Positions 1 to 5,275 of a stretch of 5,627 bases of DNA are shown in pieces. The position numbers were made by a program, and so were the translations under genes. The notes under the pieces were generated by a model, which saw only the letters and a program-made list of their open reading frames with translations, was not told the origin of the DNA and did not search any database. Position 1 is the stretch's first letter. Each line of letters opens with the position of its first letter. The stretch comes from Smithella sp. UBA2180 (GTDB taxonomy: Bacteria > Desulfobacterota > Syntrophia > Syntrophales > Smithellaceae): contig DCVU01000132.1 of NCBI GenBank assembly GCA_002327415.1, positions 10,877 through 16,503 on the forward strand, read 5' to 3'.

Positions 1-297
1 CATAGGTGAAATCATATAATTATAGGTATTATTTGCCCAGATATCCATAACCAGACCTTTGACGCATAAGCCCTCCAGTATCTTTCGTAATTTTGTGGGC
101 TCAATTTTCGTTATTTTTTGAATACGGTCGAAACTTGATAAAACATACGGCATCTTTACAATAACTTCTGCTTCATCCTGTGTATAGAGGGTTTTAAAAA
201 TGTTGTAAACGTCATCATTCCATGGTGCCTTGACCGTCAAATTATCAATCTTCTCTCCCAGCTTTTTATAAATGTCTTTCCCCACTAGATGTCCCAT
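1..297 (-). CDS. 4Fe-4S ferredoxin-type protein, N-terminal part (gene runs off the left edge)
   Basis: An open frame begins at the ATG at 297 and reads leftward without a stop to base 1, giving 99 residues that begin MGHLVGKDIYKKLGEKIDN. The start is supported by AAGGAG seven bases upstream. The visible part has no cysteine cluster, only one Cys (C78). Residues about 25-95 look like a helical, winged-helix-like region (KITKIEPTKLRKILEGLC, then GLVMDIWANNTYNYMISPM). From memory, this N-terminus (MGHLVGKD.Y.KLG.KID, APWN, KMPY, LCxKGLVMDI) is typical of a family of Desulfobacterota 4Fe-4S proteins whose iron-sulfur binding cysteines come later in the chain, so they would lie outside this window. 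The redox partner is not known. It appears to have its own promoter with a TetR-type operator. Alternative: a DNA-binding or adaptor protein without Fe-S clusters, which the missing part would settle. Confidence 0.65.
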   Translation of the reverse strand, partial: MGHLVGKDIYKKLGEKIDNLTVKAPWNDDVYNIFKTLYTQDEAEVIVKMPYVLSSFDRIQKITKIEPTKLRKILEGLCVKGLVMDIWANNTYNYMISPM

Positions 298-304
298 AAA
301 CAAG

Positions 305-310
305 CTCCTT
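305..310 (-). promoter_or_regulatory. Ribosome binding site AAGGAG of the left-edge gene
   Basis: On the minus strand AAGGAG lies seven bases before the ATG at 297. It is the best Shine-Dalgarno match in the window and fixes the start of the partial ferredoxin-type gene. The three other starts seen here have weak or no such site. Confidence 0.85.
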
Positions 311-447
311 TTTGATATAGAATTTTTCTACGGGTTTAACTCATTGTAAGAAGTTGAAGATTAACCATTCCAACGATAGCACCTCTAAATTATTTTACAA
401 ATGTTAATATTAATCTTCTCACGTTGAGCACTTCGGATTAACGCTGT

Positions 448-479
448 ATATTAGTAGACCGGTCGTCTATGCAAGTCAA
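448..479 (-). promoter_or_regulatory. Promoter of the left-edge gene
   Basis: On the minus strand TTGACT (479-474) is a near-consensus -35 box. Two -10 candidates follow: TACTAA (456-451) at a 17-base spacing and TAATAT (453-448) at 20 bases. Transcription would start near 440-445 and leave a leader of roughly 145 bases before the ATG at 297. The promoter starts only about 35 bases beyond the stop codon of the solute-binding gene, which reads in the same direction, so read-through from that gene is also possible. The rest of the 298-514 gap holds no reading frame and no clear terminator that I can see. Confidence 0.5.
455..469. promoter_or_regulatory. TetR-type operator palindrome
   Basis: TAGACCGGTCGTCTA has perfect five-base arms (TAGAC and GTCTA) around a five-base centre, plus an ACCGGT core. 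It sits between the -35 and -10 boxes of the minus-strand promoter, where a bound repressor would block RNA polymerase. Palindromes with TAGAC/GTCTA arms and an ACCGGT centre resemble operators of TetR-family repressors such as NemR. No TetR gene is visible, so the regulator would be encoded elsewhere, perhaps just beyond the left edge. Confidence 0.5.
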
Positions 480-514
480 GAAATATATTTTATAATTTTC
501 TGTATTGAAAGTCC

Positions 515-2149
515 TTATTTGGTCATGGTGTATTTCTGTTCGTCTTTGGGGACGTACCATTTTATGAAATTGTATTCCAGACCGATGGGTGCCGGTTCAA
601 TGCCCCGGAAGCGATTGTGGGTGATGATCAGAGCTTCGGGAACGTAGAGAAAAGTATAGGGTTGGTCTTCTGCGATGATTTCCTGAAAGCGATCATAACA
701 TTTTTTTCTTTGGCTCTGGTCGAAAGTGCTACGTCCTTTCTCCAATATTTTGTCCGCTTCCGGGTTGTTGTAGGAAATAAAATTCAGCTCTTCTGGTTTT
801 GTTTTGCTGGAATGCCAGACATCATAAGCGTCGGGATCAAGCGGAATCGTCCAGCCGAGAATCACCGCATCAAAATGGCGTTTGTTGATAAAGTTCGTCA
901 CAAAAGCCGACCATTCCAGAATGCGGATTTTTACCGTGATGCCAACGTCCTTGAGCTGTCGCTGAATAATTTCCGCGCATTTCTGCCGTATATCATTGCC
1001 CTGATTGGTGACTATTTCAAACACAAATGGTTTACCGTCTTTCTCCAGTACGCCGTCATTATTTAACTTCGCCCACCCCGCCTCGCGCAGTAGTTCGCGG
1101 GCTTTTTGCGGATTGTAATTGTATTTTTTAACATTATCGTTATAAGCCCAGGTTCCGGGCTTATAAGGGCCATTTGCCGGTTTTCCCAGTCCCAGCAGTA
1201 CGCCGCTGATGATTTCATCTTTGTTAATGGCATACGAGATTGCCTGCCGCACTCGCTTGTCGGTAAAAAGCGGGTTTTTCAGATTGTAACCAAGATAGGT
1301 GTACGCAAAACTGAGATAGCGGTATTTATTAAAATTGTTTTTAAACAAATTGTTTTCTGTCTGTCGTGTGTATTGCAGAGGTGTCAGTCCCATAATGCCA
1401 AGGTTCTGGGCGCGCAGCTCCAGAAACATGGTGGCGGTGTCAGGAATAATTCGCGTAATCTGGCCATCGATATAGGGGCGTCCTTCAAAATAATCGGGGT
1501 TGGAAACAAGAACTATTTTTTGTCCGGCAACCCATTCCTTGAACTTATAAGGACCGGTACCGATGGGATGGCGCGCCAGCTCGCTTTTGGTAATATCCTT
1601 GCCCCATAGTAAATGCCGGGGCAAAATTGAACTGCTCCAACTGATCAAAGCCGGAGCAAATGGCTTGTCGTAAGTCACTCGGAAAGTGTAATCGTCAAGC
1701 ACCTCGGCTTTTTTTACTGCTCTAAAGTCTTCCGCATAAGCGGTGGGTGTTTTCGGGTCAATAGTTACCTGATAAGTATAAAGGACATCGGCGGCGGTAA
1801 ACGGTTGGCCGTCGTGCCATTTCACGCCCTTGCGCAGATGAAAAGTAATAATCAGGCCGCTGCCTGTTATATCCCATGATTCGGCCAGGTTACCGACAAT
1901 GTTCATATCCTTGTCGTATTTCACCAGTCCGTTGTAAACCATGCCGGCAATTTCGTGGGAGGCCGAATCGGAAGCCAGAAGCGGAATCAGGTTGCTCGCA
2001 TCGCCGATTGCGCCTCTAACCAGTATATCGCCATAAGCAGGTTGTTTGGCCTCTAAGGAGGGAGCCTTGTCCGCCGTATTTTTTTCACCACAGGCGGTTA
2101 AGAATATGATGATCAGAGATAAAAGAGACAAAGTTCGAAATGTACGCAT
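515..2149 (-). CDS. Family 5 extracellular solute-binding lipoprotein (peptide/nickel type ABC transporter)
   Basis: This 544-residue protein is a complete periplasmic binding protein of the SBP_bac_5 family (the DppA/OppA/NikA group), which captures peptides, nickel chelates or similar solutes for an ABC importer. Residues 1-20 are a lipoprotein signal peptide: MRTFR, a hydrophobic stretch, then the lipobox LTAC with Cys20 as the lipidation site. Gly21 follows, so there is no aspartate retention signal. The family signature spans about residues 89-125 (AESWDITGSG ... LRKGVKWHDGQPFTAADV). Other hallmarks are GTGPYKF (197-203), RVRQAISYAINKDEI (299-313), ARELLREAGW (350-359) and the FDAVILGW segment near 426-433. 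Length is normal for the family. The ATG at 2149 is the only possible start because a TAA lies four codons upstream in frame. No Shine-Dalgarno site is visible. No permease or ATPase gene is adjacent, so the transporter partners must be elsewhere. The ligand cannot be told from sequence. Confidence 0.95.
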   Translation of the reverse strand: MRTFRTLSLLSLIIIFLTACGEKNTADKAPSLEAKQPAYGDILVRGAIGDASNLIPLLASDSASHEIAGMVYNGLVKYDKDMNIVGNLAESWDITGSGLIITFHLRKGVKWHDGQPFTAADVLYTYQVTIDPKTPTAYAEDFRAVKKAEVLDDYTFRVTYDKPFAPALISWSSSILPRHLLWGKDITKSELARHPIGTGPYKFKEWVAGQKIVLVSNPDYFEGRPYIDGQITRIIPDTATMFLELRAQNLGIMGLTPLQYTRQTENNLFKNNFNKYRYLSFAYTYLGYNLKNPLFTDKRVRQAISYAINKDEIISGVLLGLGKPANGPYKPGTWAYNDNVKKYNYNPQKARELLREAGWAKLNNDGVLEKDGKPFVFEIVTNQGNDIRQKCAEIIQRQLKDVGITVKIRILEWSAFVTNFINKRHFDAVILGWTIPLDPDAYDVWHSSKTKPEELNFISYNNPEADKILEKGRSTFDQSQRKKCYDRFQEIIAEDQPYTFLYVPEALIITHNRFRGIEPAPIGLEYNFIKWYVPKDEQKYTMTK

Positions 2150-2155
2150 TTGAGG

Positions 2156-2184
2156 AAATTAGCGCAGTAATCAAACCATTGCAA
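2156..2184 (-). promoter_or_regulatory. Candidate promoter of the solute-binding gene, possibly leaderless
   Basis: On the minus strand TTGCAA (2184-2179) and TAATTT (2161-2156) are 17 bases apart. The -10 box ends six bases before the ATG at 2149, so the transcript would start at or next to the start codon. That would fit the absence of a ribosome binding site. The -10 match is weak (three of six), so this is tentative. Confidence 0.3.
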
Positions 2185-2207
2185 TAAAATTTTACAAATT
2201 GTAGGAT
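2179..2207 (+). promoter_or_regulatory. Candidate promoter of the BrkB-cyclic-nucleotide-binding fusion gene
   Basis: On the plus strand TTGCAA (2179-2184) and TAGGAT (2202-2207) are 17 bases apart, each matching consensus at four of six positions. Transcription would begin near 2214, leaving about 13 bases before the ATG at 2227. Within that short leader AGAGA (2216-2220) is the only weak ribosome-binding candidate. Confidence 0.35.
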
Positions 2208-2226
2208 AAAATCATAGAGATTTTTT

Positions 2227-3795
2227 ATGATTGAAGAGAAAAAAAATAAATCGCCCCGCTCCCGGAAACGTTCCGAATCATTTAGAATGAAAGCCGCCGG
2301 CACTTGGGATATTTTGGATGACGCGGTAAAAAATTACAAAAGCAATGGCGATGTCAATCAAGCGGCGGCCATGGCTCTCTATATGATTCTTTCCGTGATT
2401 CCCCTCTTTATTTTGACGATTATTGCCGCGGGATATTTTTTCAGTTCATATCCGAATGTTTCAGAAAAAATAATAGACGCCATTAGAGAATTTCATCCTT
2501 ACTTTTCCGAAAAGCTTCTCGCTCAGTTGGGGCAAATTGAAAGAAAAAAACATTTGCTCGGCTGGGCGGGGGTTCTGGGACTGATAGTTCTTTCATCCAC
2601 TATTTTTAATTCCATGGAAACAGCGCTGAATATTATTTTTCGTTCCCGGAAAAAACGTAATTTTTTTGTTTCCAAATTGTTGGCGCTCTCGATGATTCCG
2701 GCGGGGTGGATTGTCGGCAGCGCCAGTTTTGTAATAAGCGATGTGGCCTCTATGCTGGTGAAGCAATCCGTGGAAATAGCCGAAGGGCTTGATATCTCCC
2801 TTGGCGTCATGTCGGGCGCCCTGCTGCGTTATGCCGTTCCTTATCTAATTACGGTAATTTTCTTTTACTTCATTTACCGGATTATTCCCGCGGATAAAAT
2901 TCGGACTACCGTTGCCCTGGCCGGTAGCGCTCTTTTTGCGCTACTTATGGAAATCGCCAAACAATTATTCACCTGGTACGTAGCCAACTTTACCCGTTAT
3001 AATATAATTTTCGGTTCTTTGGGAACGATTGTTATTCTGGTCATCTGGGCATTTTATGTCGCTTTGATTTTTTTATTTTGCGCGGAACTTATGTCGTCGT
3101 ATCAGCGGCGCGATCTTATTTTGCTGGAAAGGGCTATGCTCAAACCACGCAAAAGCATCATGAAAGTTGATGAAAGGCTTTTTAAGAAATTTGGATGCGC
3201 CTATGAGAAAGACAGTATTATCTTTAATGAGGGTGATAGTGGAAAAGAGATGTTTTATGTCCTTTCCGGACGGGTTTGTTTGGAGAAAGTTTCCTGTCAG
3301 GTAAAAAAAGTATTAACGGAAATAGGGTCTGGACAATATTTCGGTGAAATAGCTGCCCTTATTGAATCTACCCGGACCGCCTCGGCGCGCGCACTGGAGG
3401 ATTGCCATCTGGCTGTGATTGATGGTGATACTTTCCGTAATTTAGTCAGAGAAAGCCGTGACGTCGGTATTGTCATGCTCAAGGAATTTTCCCGCCGATT
3501 GAAAAATTCCAATACAGCTCTCGATGAATTAACCAACCTGTGGACACGCATGATTATTGTAATTTATTTTATGGATCATGCACCGGTTAACATTGAAGAG
3601 CAGTTACCAAAACTTGCGCTGCTTACAAAGAAAGATTCGGCAGAAATCAGAGAAATTATAAATGAACTTGCCCGGCAGGATATATTTTTCATGAAGAATG
3701 GACTGATAACGGAAGTAGTTAGAACAAAGATGTGGTCTCTGCTCGATTCTGGTGCGTTGAGTAAATGTTTTATCGAAGACGCATATACGGTATGA
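2227..3795 (+). CDS. YihY/BrkB-family membrane protein fused to a cyclic-nucleotide-binding domain
   Basis: The protein has 522 residues, against about 290 for E. coli YihY. Residues 1-20 are basic and cytoplasmic-like. Residues about 35-290 form the BrkB/YihY (formerly 'ribonuclease BN') domain with six membrane helices near 49-73, 110-133, 148-172, 194-220, 225-247 and 257-287. Family motifs are NQAAAMALYMILSVIPL (44-60) and FGSLGTIVILVIWAFYVALI (262-281) followed by CAEL. The family's true role is unsettled; envelope integrity or transport is suggested. Residues about 315-430 are a cyclic-nucleotide-binding domain: NEGDSGKEMFYVLSGRV (334-350), then a phosphate-binding cassette YFGEIAAL ... 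RTASARA (371-389) with Glu374 and Arg383 kept. A CRP-like long helix follows (413-436). Residues about 440-500 resemble a degenerate winged helix. The ATG at 2227 was chosen although its ribosome site is poor; Met21 (2287) is the alternative and has no better site. The domain calls are firm, the function of the fusion is unknown. Confidence 0.92.
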   Translation: MIEEKKNKSPRSRKRSESFRMKAAGTWDILDDAVKNYKSNGDVNQAAAMALYMILSVIPLFILTIIAAGYFFSSYPNVSEKIIDAIREFHPYFSEKLLAQLGQIERKKHLLGWAGVLGLIVLSSTIFNSMETALNIIFRSRKKRNFFVSKLLALSMIPAGWIVGSASFVISDVASMLVKQSVEIAEGLDISLGVMSGALLRYAVPYLITVIFFYFIYRIIPADKIRTTVALAGSALFALLMEIAKQLFTWYVANFTRYNIIFGSLGTIVILVIWAFYVALIFLFCAELMSSYQRRDLILLERAMLKPRKSIMKVDERLFKKFGCAYEKDSIIFNEGDSGKEMFYVLSGRVCLEKVSCQVKKVLTEIGSGQYFGEIAALIESTRTASARALEDCHLAVIDGDTFRNLVRESRDVGIVMLKEFSRRLKNSNTALDELTNLWTRMIIVIYFMDHAPVNIEEQLPKLALLTKKDSAEIREIINELARQDIFFMKNGLITEVVRTKMWSLLDSGALSKCFIEDAYTV

Positions 3796-3843
3796 AAACT
3801 TTAGCCCCTCTTCTTAACGCCATGACATTCTGATAAATACAAA

Positions 3844-5094
3844 TCAGTTTCCGCGTTTCTTCTTGGACTTATGTTTATCAGCCTGTTTCTTTTCGTGCTT
3901 AAGGCCTTTGTTGCGTTTAAAATTATTGACGAATTCTTTTGAGGCAAGGTACGTATCCGCAAAAGATACAATGAAGGACTCTTTGTATTTTGGCGGAACA
4001 AGAGTTAGTGGCCACATATGTTTTCTGATGATATCTTCTTCTATCTCATTCAGCGTAAAATATTTTCTGGCGTTGGCAAGGGCGATTTTGGGATGTTCAA
4101 TGCCGTGGAATTTTTCCGCAGGAAGATCGGGAACGTTATGATTTCTCCAGTCATACAGGAAAAAATCATGAAGGAGCGCACCACGGGCGGCAGACCGGTA
4201 ATCGAGTTTCATAAACTTGCATGCCCTGTATGAGAAATAAGACACATCCATCACGTGATCATAAATTGAAGAGGTATGATGATGGTGTAGTTTAAGTTTC
4301 AGAAATTCATCATGGTCCTGAATATCACTAATTATATCGTAAAATTCATGTTCAAAAGCCTTCCTTCCCTCCATGTGCAGAATAATTTTTTCCTGAATGG
4401 ATTTTAAAAACGTGCTCATCCTGTTCTTGATTCCCGTGTTGATGTTGTTATTGATATATCTTCTCAGGTCGGGATATGCGGTACGAAGCCGTTTAAAGGA
4501 ACTTAATATCTTTTCAATCTCAGCGTCGCTCAGATTAAAATATTCGGAATACAGATAGGTGATCTTTTTCCTAAATGCCGCAAGTGAAGCGATGGAAAAG
4601 ATAAAATCCGTGATGCCGTAAACCACAATAACAATGGAAAAAATACGGAGTAAGGATTCATCAAGGGAGTGCACATAACGCAAAACAATCGGATGGATGA
4701 AAGTCACAAAAGCAAAAGCCATGATGGTCCAGAAAAGTGAAAAAAGCAAACATACTCTTCCCTGAAAATTAAATTTATAATCCGAATAGTCCCACAGTTT
4801 TAATTTGAATATTTTTTCGAAGGCGAATCCGGTGAAATATTCCATAAAGGTTAAAACAAGACCGTAAACAATCAATTCCATAAGCAGAGGCCATGGATGA
4901 ATTAAAGATTGCAGACCAATGATGAAAGCGGCACCGAATCCGTAAATGGGGAGAAACGGGCCGAATAAAAAACCGGCATTGATTAACTGGCGTTGAGAGA
5001 TGGACCGATATACGACTTCAATGACCCATCCCATAAAAGAGTAAATTGTAAAAAGAAAGATTATTTGAGAAATTGTTACATTATCAAATGTCAT
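3844..5094 (-). CDS. CmpB-type membrane domain fused to an HD phosphohydrolase domain
   Basis: The protein has 416 residues. Residues about 8-172 carry five predicted membrane helices (near 8-29, 48-66, 71-92, 117-139, 150-172) and match the 'putative ABC transporter permease' CmpB family: SFMGWVIEVVYRS (19-31), NAGFLFGPFLPIYGFGA (39-55), and LWDYSDYKFNFQGRVCLL (100-117). Residues about 175-270 are a charged, mostly helical linker. Residues about 274-392 are an HD-superfamily domain with candidate metal ligands His280, the His309-Asp310 pair in ALLHDF, His334, His359 and Asp380. HD domains hydrolyse phosphoester bonds of nucleotides, including cyclic ones in some families. The substrate here is unknown. 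I recall the HD part (HDF.LYDW, HPK.AL.NA.KYF, I..KHMWPLT..PPK..ES) mainly from Firmicutes, where CmpB domains are also common. The tail from 392 is lysine-rich. A TGA lies four codons before the ATG at 5094, so no in-frame start lies further upstream before that stop. The ribosome site is weak. It converges with the BrkB fusion gene. Confidence 0.9.
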   Translation of the reverse strand: MTFDNVTISQIIFLFTIYSFMGWVIEVVYRSISQRQLINAGFLFGPFLPIYGFGAAFIIGLQSLIHPWPLLMELIVYGLVLTFMEYFTGFAFEKIFKLKLWDYSDYKFNFQGRVCLLFSLFWTIMAFAFVTFIHPIVLRYVHSLDESLLRIFSIVIVVYGITDFIFSIASLAAFRKKITYLYSEYFNLSDAEIEKILSSFKRLRTAYPDLRRYINNNINTGIKNRMSTFLKSIQEKIILHMEGRKAFEHEFYDIISDIQDHDEFLKLKLHHHHTSSIYDHVMDVSYFSYRACKFMKLDYRSAARGALLHDFFLYDWRNHNVPDLPAEKFHGIEHPKIALANARKYFTLNEIEEDIIRKHMWPLTLVPPKYKESFIVSFADTYLASKEFVNNFKRNKGLKHEKKQADKHKSKKKRGN

Positions 5095-5146
5095 TAGATA
5101 TATTCATCACAGCTTTAGGATTTAATGTTAAAGTTTTGCCTATAAC

Positions 5147-5171
5147 CTGAAGCTTAGTGTTCTGAGTTCAG
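5147..5171. promoter_or_regulatory. Imperfect hairpin or dyad in the leader of the HD-domain gene
   Basis: CTGAA (5147-5151) pairs with TTCAG (5167-5171), and CTTAG (5153-5157) pairs with CTGAG (5162-5166) with one mismatch (G-U if read on the plus strand, C-A on the minus). There is a one-base bulge and a four-base loop. No run of T follows on either strand, so it is not a standard intrinsic terminator. It lies inside the predicted untranslated leader, where it could be a protein-binding dyad or a leader RNA structure. It may also be chance. Confidence 0.25.
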
Positions 5172-5202
5172 AAAAACATTAGTTAAGCGGATTGGTAAAA
5201 TA

Positions 5203-5229
5203 TCTATAGCATTAATGATCTTTTGTCAA
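5203..5229 (-). promoter_or_regulatory. Candidate promoter of the HD-domain gene
   Basis: On the minus strand TTGACA (5229-5224) is a perfect -35 box. TATAGA (5208-5203) follows after 15 bases, two short of ideal; TAGATA at a 17-base spacing is a weaker alternative. Transcription would start near 5195-5198, giving a leader of about 100 bases to the ATG at 5094. The promoter begins about 46 bases beyond the stop codon of the radical SAM gene, which reads the same way, so that gene's transcript might also read into this one. No terminator was seen between them. Confidence 0.45.
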
Positions 5230-5275
5230 TGAATCTCTGCAATGGCTATGTCGCCGAAAACAAAAGAATTAATAT

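Noticed and set aside
356..418. Nine-base inverted repeat, GAAGATTAA (356-364) and TTAATCTTC (410-418)
   Set aside because: The arms are separated by 45 bases of AT-rich sequence with no extension or T run. It is probably chance, though it lies in the leader of the left-edge gene.
617..1609. Two plus-strand open frames (617-1066 and 1106-1609)
   Set aside because: They lie fully opposite the solute-binding gene, resemble no family I know, and are explained as antisense shadows.
2085..2303. A 72-residue minus-strand frame across the divergent promoter region
   Set aside because: It overlaps the signal peptide region of the solute-binding gene and the start of the BrkB fusion, and its sequence looks like translated AT-rich promoter DNA.
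2523..3551. Minus-strand open frames at 2523-2810 and 3297-3551
   Set aside because: Both are inside the BrkB fusion gene on the opposite strand, and their translations look random and serine/arginine-rich.
3796..3843. Bidirectional terminator between the two convergent genes
   Set aside because: I looked for a hairpin with T runs in the 48 bases between the stops and found none that is convincing.
3801..4233. Short open frames over the 3' part of the HD-domain gene (3801-4001, 3863-4141, 4018-4233)
   Set aside because: They overlap a clearly recognised coding region in other frames and have no ribosome site or family resemblance.
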